64,000 nt of DNA, taken from positions 4,092,001 through 4,156,000 of the forward strand of contig NZ_PEEU01000001.1 of assembly GCF_002754195.1 (NCBI RefSeq), given 5' to 3'. Positions 53,992 to 61,277 of this stretch are shown here, piece by piece (position 1 is the stretch's first letter; the number at the start of each line of letters is the position of its first letter). The position numbers and the translations under genes were made by a program. The notes below the pieces were generated by a model, which worked only from the letters and a program-made list of their open reading frames with translations, ran no database searches and was not told where the DNA came from. Origin of the DNA: Flavobacterium sp. 9 (GTDB lineage: Bacteria > Bacteroidota > Bacteroidia > Flavobacteriales > Flavobacteriaceae).

Positions 53992-54806
53992 TTAGAAGTT
54001 AAAGCTTCAGTTTTACGTTTATTACTATCACGGCTCGCACTCAGCACCATATTTTTATCATTATTAAACCAATTAAATCTTAAACGATATTCATCCAATA
54101 AGGAATTAGGATAGCTTGAAAGTAGAAACTTTCCTTTAATGCTACTCAACACAGAAAGCAATGAAGCAAAATGTTCCTGAGTATAACCACCATAATGCCC
54201 CTGATTTGCCCCTACATAAGGCGGGTCAATATAAAAGAAAGTTTCTTCAGAGTCTTGTTTTAAAATAAGCTCTATTGCATCTTTGCATTCAATCTGGGTT
54301 AATTCTAATCGTTTACTTAATTCTACATTGAACCCTTCTTTTTTATTATAATTAAGAGTACTTTCTTTACTTCTAGTTGTTGCGCTCCTCCATGAACCAA
54401 TTTTATTTGAAAATCCTTGAATAGTGCCAACCCAGAAAGCCCATGCACGATGAACAGGTTTAAAGATATAGGGAATTTCATAAATTACCATTGCATTTTT
54501 ATATACTTCCCTGCTATAGGGAGTTGATAAAATCAGATCCTTCAATTCAATGAAATTCGTTTTTAGTTCCTGATAAAAATTTACAACATTTCCGTTTAAA
54601 TCATTTATTATTTCTACTTCAGACTGTTCTTTTGCCCAAAATACTGCGCCTCCTCCAAAGAATGGCTCAACATATATTCTGTGTTTAGGAATGAGTGGAA
54701 GAATGTGTTTTAACATTGATTGTTTGCCTCCATAGTACGAAATTGGTGTTTTAAGTTTTGTTTTTACTGGTGTACAGGTACTTAAGTTGTTTAAATTTGA
54801 CTTCAT
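53979..54806 (-). CDS. D12-class DNA adenine N6-methyltransferase
   Basis: A Dam-like enzyme: target-domain start ISYYGGKQSM, SAM motif EPFFGGGAVF (Gly residues about 51-53), and the catalytic DPPY at about 195-198. It has 275 residues from the ATG at 54806; a start at 54869 would lie within a large palindrome and is less likely. Recognition site unknown. Prophage methylases can protect phage DNA or change host expression. It lies between capsid and terminase genes. Confidence 0.9.
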   Translation of the reverse strand: MKSNLNNLSTCTPVKTKLKTPISYYGGKQSMLKHILPLIPKHRIYVEPFFGGGAVFWAKEQSEVEIINDLNGNVVNFYQELKTNFIELKDLILSTPYSREVYKNAMVIYEIPYIFKPVHRAWAFWVGTIQGFSNKIGSWRSATTRSKESTLNYNKKEGFNVELSKRLELTQIECKDAIELILKQDSEETFFYIDPPYVGANQGHYGGYTQEHFASLLSVLSSIKGKFLLSSYPNSLLDEYRLRFNWFNNDKNMVLSASRDSNKRKTEALTSNYPI

Positions 54807-54846
54807 TTTTTGTTCGATTTTTGATTGATGATGATTATATTTGCAA

Positions 54847-54968
54847 TTCTCAGGATAATTTAAAAACATAATAAAGCCACCATAAGAAGACTTTTGTCCT
54901 CCAACGGTGGCTTTGTGCTAAATTAAATTACCCTGAGAAAGTATTAATTTGTTGGAGGACTTTTTTTT
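54847..54968. other. nested palindrome with pseudoknot-like pairing
   Basis: Three pairings interlock in the gap between the structural gene and the methylase. Outer stem 54847-54863 with 54923-54939 (16 of 17 paired); inner stem AAAGCCACC 54873-54881 with GGTGGCTTT 54906-54914; and GTCCTCCAAC 54896-54905 with GTTGGAGGAC 54951-54960, followed by T8 on +. The last pair crosses the first two. On the minus strand the inner stem also encloses GAGGAC/GTCTTC. This is more than a simple terminator. Confidence 0.7.
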
Positions 54969-54996
54969 CCTTCCTCCTAGGATTTATTACCTTATT

Positions 54997-55557
54997 TTAA
55001 GGTGCAATTACGGTTAGAATATCACCTTTATAGATTGGTGATGGTCCAAAATTCTTATCAGTGATCGTAATTGTTGCAGCGTTTTCACCTTCAGCTAGTC
55101 CCTCAACAATGTGTTCACCTTTAGCACGTGCAGGGAATTTAGAAGAACCTAATTGGCGAACGTTTCCGGTACCGAATTCTTCTACTAACACTACTAATTT
55201 TTTGTTTTTAATCCAACGCAAGTACCCCAATACTTCAGCTTCAGAACCTGAAATTTTGTAAACATAATCGTTTTGGTATAAACCTCTTCCAGGTTCTCCG
55301 ATTTGTACCGATTTAATATTTCCACTTTCAGTAACAGTTTCTACTTTAAAAAACTTCTTTCCTGCTTTAAAAACGTGGTCTGGTGTGATTGTGGCTAAAT
55401 CGGCAAATGATGTTGCTACATTTGCGGGAACTGGATCACACATCTTTTTAGGATCGTTTATAGTTGTAAAATCATTACGCTCAGCATAATAAATTGTATC
55501 AACAAATCCTGAAACAGGTTCGCAGCTTTCGCCTCCGATATCTTCTAATGGTATCAT
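54997..55557 (-). CDS. putative phage structural protein (tail-tube or decoration-like)
   Basis: A 186-residue beta-rich protein (GNIKSVQIGEPGRGLYQNDY, KKLVVLVEEFGTGNVRQLGS, GPSPIYKGDILTVIAP) without enzyme motifs. It ends the capsid transcript and resembles, by pattern, beta-sandwich tail-tube proteins of Bacteroidota phages; capsid decoration is the alternative. Confidence 0.55.
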   Translation of the reverse strand: MIPLEDIGGESCEPVSGFVDTIYYAERNDFTTINDPKKMCDPVPANVATSFADLATITPDHVFKAGKKFFKVETVTESGNIKSVQIGEPGRGLYQNDYVYKISGSEAEVLGYLRWIKNKKLVVLVEEFGTGNVRQLGSSKFPARAKGEHIVEGLAEGENAATITITDKNFGPSPIYKGDILTVIAP

Positions 55558-55558
55558 A

Positions 55559-56101
55559 TTAGACTTTTTTTATGAAAGGGCTATTTCCAATAATTAAAGT
55601 GGCCATAGCATCATCATTGTTTAACAATTCTTCCTTTGAGTATAAAACTCCAAACACTTTTAACTTTGTCGGAATTCGATCACTCAGCATGTAGTTTCTT
55701 CCATTAAAATGAAAGATTCCATTTGCTTTTTCAGCAGCTACTTTATCCGCTTCCGCCTTTTCAGCTGCTGCTTTCTCAGCTTCCGCTTTTTCAGCCGCTG
55801 CTTTATCCGCTTCCGCCTTTTCAGCTGCAGCTTTATCCGCTTCCGCTTTTTCAGCCGCTGCTTTATCCGCTTCCGCCTTTTCAGCTGCAGCTTTATCCGC
55901 TTCCGCTTTTTCAGCCGCTGCTTTATCCGCTTCCGCCTTTTCAGCTGCTGCTTTATCCGCTTCCGCTTTTTCGGCCGCTGCTTTATCAGCTGCTGCTTTC
56001 TGAGCTTCCGCTTTGTCAATAGTAGATAAAGCTTGATCAGTTGTAACACCAGCATCTTTTGATACTGGTGTTTGCTTTTGTTGTTGCTTTGACATAGCCA
56101 A
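55559..56101 (-). CDS. phage protein with Ala-Glu-Lys decapeptide repeats
   Basis: The 180-residue protein has a central run of about eight near-perfect decapeptides KAAAEKAEAD (about residues 35-125), predicted as one continuous charged helix or coiled coil. A short C-terminal domain follows (FHFNGRNYMLSDRIPTKLKV and NSPFIKKV). It lies between capsid and structural genes, so it may be a rod-like head or assembly protein. In-frame ATG codons at 56101 and 56095 are both possible. Confidence 0.7.
   Translation of the reverse strand: MAMSKQQQKQTPVSKDAGVTTDQALSTIDKAEAQKAAADKAAAEKAEADKAAAEKAEADKAAAEKAEADKAAAEKAEADKAAAEKAEADKAAAEKAEADKAAAEKAEAEKAAAEKAEADKVAAEKANGIFHFNGRNYMLSDRIPTKLKVFGVLYSKEELLNNDDAMATLIIGNSPFIKKV
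55735..56010 (-). repeat. 30-bp tandem repeats in the Ala-Glu-Lys gene
   Basis: The region is built of 30-bp units in two alternating codon variants, giving a 60-bp higher-order repeat. Repeat length can change by recombination in steps of ten residues without shifting frame. Confidence 0.85.
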
Positions 56102-56104
56102 ATA

Positions 56105-57115
56105 TTAAGGGGTTACTACCAAGTTTTCAGAATCGTAATACAATTTGTTTTGTACTGCAATTCCTAAACCTCTATCTTCATCACCAAAAGTGGCAACATA
56201 AACCAATTGATTGATAAGGAAATCATAGCCTAAGAAAAACTCCATGAAGATCTTCAATTTATAATCTAAAACCTGAGTTTCAGTTATAGCCGGCTTATCA
56301 AAAACATCAATTAAACGAACCATGTTACCATCAACAGTAGTAAAAATGACATCATCAGGAATACTTGGTAAAGCAACAATTTCCATTTTAGTTAACGGTG
56401 TTTTCATGTTTCCATCAGCTGTATAGTTTACGTTAGTACCGTATTCTTTTTCATACTGATCCGCAAAAGTCATTGCAAGAGAATCACTCATAAACAATTG
56501 TTTACATTTTTTACGAGTTTTCTTTGGCAGTTGTTTTTCAAATGATTTTACTTCATCTAAAATATTTACGGCAGTGATTGCATTCAGTGGAATTTTAAAT
56601 GCAGGATGCAATACATTTGTTAATGCATTTTCAATTTGCTGAGCAATACCGTCCAATGATGAACCAAACTCACCATCTGCATTCGCATCATCACGAACTC
56701 CAGTTTGTGACAAATCTTCCAAATCATCAACAACTTTTGCCATAAGCTCAGTGATGATGTATTTAGAAATTGGATGCTCTGCAGCTGTTTTTCCAGTTGT
56801 ATAGAGTTCGGCTAACCATGAATTCAAAATTTCAGAAGGAATTACCGGAAAATTGACTTTGTGATGGTAGTTTTGAAGCATTTTATGCTTGAATTGAGCC
56901 TCCCCAAGTTCTTGCCATTCTGCTTTATAACCTTGAACTACTCGAGTAAGGATAGAATGAAACTGAGGAAATTTGCCTTTAATGGCGGTCAATACTTTGC
57001 AATACTTATTCAAAGTTACCTCACCAGAATAAACACCGGCAGCAATAACCTCGGTATTGTTTTTCACGTATTCGTTGACTTCCTTAGCAACGTCTTGTAC
57101 AGAAATTGTTGACAT
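56105..57115 (-). CDS. putative major capsid protein
   Basis: The 336-residue protein follows the S49 protease-scaffold gene by 5 bases, as capsid genes do. Its sequence (MSTISVQDVAKEVNEYVKNN, PLNAITAVNILDEVKSFEKQ, TKMEIVALPSIPDDVIFTTV) has the helix-spine and beta-sheet mix of HK97-fold capsids, but I cannot prove homology by eye. Confidence 0.7.
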   Translation of the reverse strand: MSTISVQDVAKEVNEYVKNNTEVIAAGVYSGEVTLNKYCKVLTAIKGKFPQFHSILTRVVQGYKAEWQELGEAQFKHKMLQNYHHKVNFPVIPSEILNSWLAELYTTGKTAAEHPISKYIITELMAKVVDDLEDLSQTGVRDDANADGEFGSSLDGIAQQIENALTNVLHPAFKIPLNAITAVNILDEVKSFEKQLPKKTRKKCKQLFMSDSLAMTFADQYEKEYGTNVNYTADGNMKTPLTKMEIVALPSIPDDVIFTTVDGNMVRLIDVFDKPAITETQVLDYKLKIFMEFFLGYDFLINQLVYVATFGDEDRGLGIAVQNKLYYDSENLVVTP

Positions 57116-57120
57116 ATTAA

Positions 57121-58446
57121 TTATTTTATAGAATTAGCGATTTGATTGTGAGATGCTTCAGAATCTACAAATTCATTAATCGTTTCTGTAGATGGACCTA
57201 CTTTAATAATAGTAGGTTTAGTTGCGTCGTTTTTACCCATTGCCTCAACTTTTGCACTTAATGCAGCCGTTTTTTCGGTTAATGTTCCCGTAACATCTAA
57301 ACCCGCAGATGTTAGCATAGTGTCAATAGATGTTTCAATTGCAGTGACAGTTTCTTTTGAAGCTGTTAATTGATCATTTAGATCCGTATTTGCCTTTGCT
57401 GCATCTAATTCCGTTTGTAATTGCGTATTGGTTGATTCCAATGTTGCAAATTCATTTTCCAAAGCATCCAACTGTTGTGCATTTAAGTAGCTTCCTTTTT
57501 CTTCAGTTGAAGCCAATGGAGCATCTAAACCCAAAACAGCTTGTACTTTTACAAGTTGTTTAGACATATCTATATTTAAATTTTGATTACTTGATTTTTT
57601 GGCCAATTCGAAAACTTTATCGATTGCCGTTTCTAATGTTCCAATTTCATCAACCAATCCCATTGTAATAGAATCAGTAGCAGAATACGTTTTACCAGTA
57701 AAGACTTCGTCATTCACTTTTGCGCGTACTTTTTTGATGTCATTGATAAAATCTTCAGTTATAGGATCTAACTGATTTTTGATATAAGGTTGTGGATTCC
57801 CTTTTATTAATTCCTCGTAATCCTTGTTTTTATCCGTAGATTTTGTGGCATATTCAGAAATTACTTTTGCACCTTCTTTTTCATACCATCCGGTAAAATC
57901 AATGAAATAGATCATTGCACCAATACTGCCAATATGATCGGCACGTTTGTTTGCAATAATATAATCAGAGGAAGAACCTATATAATAGGCAGCAGAACAC
58001 ATTAAACCATCAGTATAAGAAACTACTGGTTTTGGGTATTCACGCACATAATCGTAAAATTCAGGAGTTCCGGCAACTTGACCACCACCACTATCGATAT
58101 CCAAAACAATTCCTTTACAGTAAGGATCATTTTTATAACGATCCATAACACTCATTTTAGATTTGGTTCCTTGTGGTCCACATTCTTGTGAGTATTTGTA
58201 AATAGGATTTTTTAAATCAATAACCAGTACATAATCATTATTGTTGTCGCTATTACTAAAAGTAGATGCAACAACAGGAGATTTTCCAAGTGGAATAACA
58301 AAGGCTTCCGGTTTTTTATCTTCTTTTTCAATTTTAATGGAGTTCCCTTTTAAAATTGAATTCAAGGAAGGCAAAAGAGAATGTCCATATGGTTCATGAA
58401 TAAACCAACGGCCATTAAGTAGAGAATGTAAATTATTTATACTCAT
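57121..58446 (-). CDS. S49-family capsid maturation protease with scaffold-like C-domain
   Basis: The 441-residue protein has an N-terminal S49 (SppA/ClpP-like) protease with DSGGG at 118-122 and the nucleophile Ser151 in LMCSAAYYIGSS. The C-terminal third (about 320-441) is a Gln/Thr/Glu-rich coiled coil resembling a scaffold. An internal ATG at 57567 (MSKQLVKV, residue 294) could make a separate scaffold, as lambda C/Nu3 does. It leads the capsid transcript. Confidence 0.85.
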   Translation of the reverse strand: MSINNLHSLLNGRWFIHEPYGHSLLPSLNSILKGNSIKIEKEDKKPEAFVIPLGKSPVVASTFSNSDNNNDYVLVIDLKNPIYKYSQECGPQGTKSKMSVMDRYKNDPYCKGIVLDIDSGGGQVAGTPEFYDYVREYPKPVVSYTDGLMCSAAYYIGSSSDYIIANKRADHIGSIGAMIYFIDFTGWYEKEGAKVISEYATKSTDKNKDYEELIKGNPQPYIKNQLDPITEDFINDIKKVRAKVNDEVFTGKTYSATDSITMGLVDEIGTLETAIDKVFELAKKSSNQNLNIDMSKQLVKVQAVLGLDAPLASTEEKGSYLNAQQLDALENEFATLESTNTQLQTELDAAKANTDLNDQLTASKETVTAIETSIDTMLTSAGLDVTGTLTEKTAALSAKVEAMGKNDATKPTIIKVGPSTETINEFVDSEASHNQIANSIK

Positions 58447-58475
58447 TTGTAGAATGCTTTTTGCACTCTACAAAT
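58445..58475 (-). repeat. 13-bp inverted repeat over the protease start
   Basis: Plus-strand 58445-58457 and 58463-58475 are complementary (12 of 13, the odd one a G-U pair in minus-strand RNA) with a 5-base loop. The proximal arm touches the protease ATG and the other covers the -7 element of promoter 7, so it may be an operator rather than an RNA hairpin. Confidence 0.6.
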
Positions 58476-58506
58476 TTTCGTTTATTAAGGATCTTAAAAT
58501 AGGACA
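58471..58506 (-). promoter_or_regulatory. late-type phage promoter 7 (TGTCCTATT box)
   Basis: Minus strand: TGTCCTATT (58506-58498), 19 bases, AAAATTTG (58478-58471). It drives the protease-capsid unit. Confidence 0.7.
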
Positions 58507-58512
58507 GTGTTT

Positions 58513-58977
58513 TTATGGAGTATAATACACTGGTCTTTTGCGGGTTTCGCCTTTAATTTTAACCTCTGTGTAGGATTCACCATCGATTTTCGTACCATCA
58601 TTTACTTTGTAATTCATGTAAATCGGTTCGAGATTAGTTCCGTATAGTTTCTGAAAATCATTATTTAACTTTCCTTTTCCAACACAAGGTTTATTGGCAT
58701 ATTGTTCCAAAAGTTGTTCTAAAGCTTCGCTCCTGGTTATTAATCTAAATGAAATTGAAATCTGTTGAATTTCACCATCTGAAGATTGTTTTGGATCAAC
58801 ATTGACGTCAATACTATCCGGATCAATTAATCCTTCAACATCATTTTCAAACGGAGTAAACACAATGTCCTTTGAATTTGTATCTGTAATGACAATTGGC
58901 CAGTTAGATGTTTCGTCCAAAAGAAAAAGTTCAAATTCTGCAAATCCGGGTAATTTTTCTTCGCAAGTAAAATTCAT
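58513..58977 (-). CDS. hypothetical phage protein
   Basis: From the ATG at 58977 (MNFTCEEKLPGFAEFELFLL) the protein has 154 residues, is acidic and mixed alpha/beta, and contains no known motif. An in-frame ATG at 59031 adds 18 basic residues with little family character. It precedes promoter 7 and may be the last middle gene or an early head protein. Confidence 0.6.
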   Translation of the reverse strand: MNFTCEEKLPGFAEFELFLLDETSNWPIVITDTNSKDIVFTPFENDVEGLIDPDSIDVNVDPKQSSDGEIQQISISFRLITRSEALEQLLEQYANKPCVGKGKLNNDFQKLYGTNLEPIYMNYKVNDGTKIDGESYTEVKIKGETRKRPVYYTP

Positions 58978-59053
58978 AATTTTTAATAATTTATTTTTAT
59001 AAAACTGTCGTATTTTGCCACCTTTATACATGCGGTGTTTGGCGTTTTTTCCA

Positions 59054-59518
59054 CTACGAATAAACTACGACATTTAACTTTTTAACTTTTATTTTTTCCT
59101 CGCAGTGCCTTTGATAGTTGCGATACATACTTTCTAACTTCATTTCATTTTCATTAATATCATATAAAAGCAGAAACAATTTTACACTTTGCCATGCATT
59201 GGTTTTACCTTTTGCCAATTCTACATCAACAAAATTGTGAAAATCTTCAAAAAAAAGCCTTTCAAGACAAACACCCAGAAATTTAAGTTTGTTTCGACTA
59301 ACAGAAAAACCTTTTGTATTAAAATATAATTCCGGGATATCCATTTTATATTTATCAAAACCTTTAAAGTCGATATCGGAAGTGTCAGCCTTATTACTTA
59401 TCAATTCCAATAAAAGTAAACCCAAAAATGTCTTCTTAGAAATAGTGTGAATTTCACCATATTTTTTAGTAAGATATTTTTTGACTGGCTTCTTTACCGG
59501 AATAGAAATTTGTATCAT
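59054..59518 (-). CDS. phage protein, candidate late regulator
   Basis: A 154-residue basic protein (MIQISIPVKKPVKKYLTKKY), followed by a Leu-rich helical centre and a C-terminal helical part with a Trp and Tyr-Arg-x-Tyr pattern (NAWQSVKLFLLLYDINENEM). I believe similar proteins recur in Bacteroidota prophages but cannot name a family. It is the gene nearest the box array and just precedes the late block, the usual position of a late activator; DNA binding is inference. Confidence 0.55.
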   Translation of the reverse strand: MIQISIPVKKPVKKYLTKKYGEIHTISKKTFLGLLLLELISNKADTSDIDFKGFDKYKMDIPELYFNTKGFSVSRNKLKFLGVCLERLFFEDFHNFVDVELAKGKTNAWQSVKLFLLLYDINENEMKLESMYRNYQRHCEEKIKVKKLNVVVYS

Positions 59519-60095
59519 TTACATCATTTTTAGCGTGTTACGAATTTACGACAAAAATCAAAAACATATTAAAAAAAACATATGTTATATCAAAAAAGCG
59601 TATAATTTTCAAAAAAAAAGTTCCACAGTTCCACATTGCTATAAATCAACAAGTTAACAATTTTAAAAGGTGTTGAACTTGTGGAACTTGATTCGAAAAT
59701 GTAGGAACTAAAAAAAATAGTTCCACAAGTTCCACAAAAGTTCCACAATTAAATTAAACAATATTTAATGTTTAATATATTGTATATCAAATAGATAATA
59801 TCTATTAAAATAAGTAATATTTTATTTGTGGAACTGTGGAACTTTTTTACTCGTTTATTTTATGCAAATCAAAAATTTGAAAAATTTTTATAAATCAGGG
59901 GGTGTGGGGGATTGATGAAAAACGAAATCCGGGGTATAGTTGGTTCCTGGTGTTATATAAAATTTAATATGAATGCCCGAGGTGTTAAAATCGGTGGCCA
60001 GTCGTGCGAAATAATTACAATGCTCTATATGTTACAATTTGGAACCATCAAATATTGCATTTAAACCTAACTTTGTAGCCCTAAATTTGAGCGCT
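59519..60095. promoter_or_regulatory. non-coding region with GTTCCACA box array
   Basis: No gene is seen in these 577 bases. GTTCCACA occurs at 59620, 59628, 59720, 59729 and 59740, and the inverted form TGTGGAAC at 59680, 59827 and 59835. Near-copies start at 59671 (TGTTGAAC) and 59700 (TGTAGGAAC). The pairs at 59620-59635 and 59827-59842 are exact mirror images at the two ends. A very AT-rich 60-base core (59755-59820) lies inside. It separates divergent genes. Operator or replication-origin iterons are possible. Confidence 0.75.
60068..60089 (+). promoter_or_regulatory. twin -7 elements of the rightward gene
   Basis: TAACTTTG (60068-60075) and TAAATTTG (60082-60089) both match TAnnTTTG perfectly and lie just before the ATG at 60096. 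The second would give a leader of only about 3 bases. Confidence 0.5.
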
Positions 60096-60425
60096 ATGAC
60101 AAGTAAAGAAAGAAATGAAGTTGAGGATCACATTATTAAAACAGCCGGCTTTGACCAAACAACAAAGGGCTATCAGGCAATTAAACTGCTTTTTAATAAA
60201 AATGAGTGGGATTTTTGGTTGCTGCTTGAGCCACAATTACATCAAGATTTAGCGATATGGTTGCAACAGATTGGTTTAAAAGTTGAAATCAGAGCCGATA
60301 AAGTAAATTTGACTGAAGATGCTATAATACATTATTATAGCAGTGTAATGGGATTAAAAGCTGAACCCAGAGAACAGGAAAAAAGCTATTGGGAGCGTTA
60401 CAACATAATTGTAAAGAAAGATTAA
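60096..60425 (+). CDS. hypothetical prophage protein on the opposite strand
   Basis: The 109-residue protein (MTSKERNEVEDHIIKTAGFD, then KGYQAIKLLFNKNEWDFWLL) is helical and charged and is the only gene besides the integrase read rightward in the prophage. An upstream TTG at 60039 is rejected because the -7 elements lie between it and the ATG. Its place opposite the box array suggests a role in control of the lysogenic state, not shown by any motif. Confidence 0.6.
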   Translation: MTSKERNEVEDHIIKTAGFDQTTKGYQAIKLLFNKNEWDFWLLLEPQLHQDLAIWLQQIGLKVEIRADKVNLTEDAIIHYYSSVMGLKAEPREQEKSYWERYNIIVKKD

Positions 60426-60447
60426 ATGTGATAGTTTGTAAAAACAG

Positions 60448-60473
60448 AAAACCCTGCTATAATACAGGGTTTA
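60448..60473 (+). terminator. terminator of the rightward gene
   Basis: AAACCCTG pairs with CAGGGTTT around the 8-base loop ctataata; followed by TTAAAA. It may also act on the leftward small gene. Confidence 0.7.
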
Positions 60474-60510
60474 AAACAAACAAAAAAAGCCAGGCTATTG
60501 AGCGGATTTT

Positions 60511-60681
60511 TTAGCTAAGGAATAAAATTATTTCATCTAAATAAAAAACTACTCCAAAATAAAGGGCTGCAATTATTAAAACGATGGTAATGACAGTATT
60601 GCGTTCTCTATTGATTTTAGCCAACTTTTTACGCAACTTTTCATTTTCCTCATCTCTGATATATTGATACTTATCTGCCAT
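60511..60681 (-). CDS. small membrane protein (56 residues)
   Basis: MADKYQYIRDEENEKLRKKL begins a short charged helix; a membrane helix of about 20 residues follows (VITIVLIIAALYFGVVFYL) and the protein ends in IILFLS. Function unknown. It is the last gene of the leftward early cluster before the terminator. Confidence 0.65.
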   Translation of the reverse strand: MADKYQYIRDEENEKLRKKLAKINRERNTVITIVLIIAALYFGVVFYLDEIILFLS

Positions 60682-60714
60682 TTTATGAAAGTATTAATTT
60701 AATTGTTTAGTCTT

Positions 60715-60924
60715 TTACGGATTTCCGTTTTCTATCGTATCGCCATCAGCATCGCAATGCACTGGAGGATATCCATGTTTTCTAATATTTAAATACCGTA
60801 AAAAGTACCTCCAACAAAACTTTAAAAAACTTATTGGAGCATATATCATTATACAGAACATTGTAAAGCAAGTGATTACTCTGTCAGTATCCCCTGAAAA
60901 CATAAAGTTTAGAAATTCGATCAT
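60715..60924 (-). CDS. small membrane protein (69 residues)
   Basis: The protein has one or two membrane helices (about 17-38, VITCFTMFCIMIYAPISFLK) and an acidic C-terminus (CDADGDTIENGNP). Its start overlaps the gene before it by 4 bases. Function unknown. Confidence 0.6.
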   Translation of the reverse strand: MIEFLNFMFSGDTDRVITCFTMFCIMIYAPISFLKFCWRYFLRYLNIRKHGYPPVHCDADGDTIENGNP

Positions 60925-61277
60925 GGCGATTTCAATTTAAAATGTTCTGCATTGGTCAATTCATCAAAGCTGTCAGAAAGCTGCATTAAAACAGTAAAAT
61001 TATATGCAGTTATCTGTTTTAAAATAATTAGCATATTAGACGTTGTTGTCTGTTTTTCTAATTGCTCAGCTAATGAATTGTATTGTTCTCGTTTACTATA
61101 AAATCTAACTTCATTTTCATTGTAGATATACGCGCAAGAATAGGTTGGATTCAGGTGAACGAAGTGTTCGCCGTGTCCTGGTGTATGTAATGAAACCGCA
61201 GCTGCAATATTATATTTTCGTAAAATCTCTTTTATTTCTTCAGCTGCTACTTTTAACATTGTATCCGGTGTGTTCAT
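60921..61277 (-). CDS. hypothetical phage protein
   Basis: A 118-residue soluble protein (IKEILRKYNIAAAVSLHTPG, then HGEHFVHLNPTYSCAYIYNE) with several His residues but no recognised active site. Coupled by 4-base overlaps on both sides, so it belongs to one early operon. Confidence 0.6.
   Translation of the reverse strand: MNTPDTMLKVAAEEIKEILRKYNIAAAVSLHTPGHGEHFVHLNPTYSCAYIYNENEVRFYSKREQYNSLAEQLEKQTTTSNMLIILKQITAYNFTVLMQLSDSFDELTNAEHFKLKSP

Noticed and set aside
54806..54869. ATG at 54869 as start of the adenine methylase
   Set aside because: It lies inside the palindromic element and adds 21 residues with no family character; the ATG at 54806 fits better.
55735..56010. Regular 30-bp repeats resembling a CRISPR array
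   Set aside because: There are no unique spacers; units are contiguous, keep one reading frame and encode decapeptides.
55709..56055. Long open frames on + and in a second minus frame through the repeat region
   Set aside because: They are products of the repeat composition; the frame that continues into a non-repetitive C-terminal domain and fits between neighbouring genes is the real one.
59620..59842. The GTTCCACA boxes as plain DnaA boxes
   Set aside because: Only CCACA and one more base match TTATCCACA; the repeated unit is clearly different, though an origin role is not excluded.
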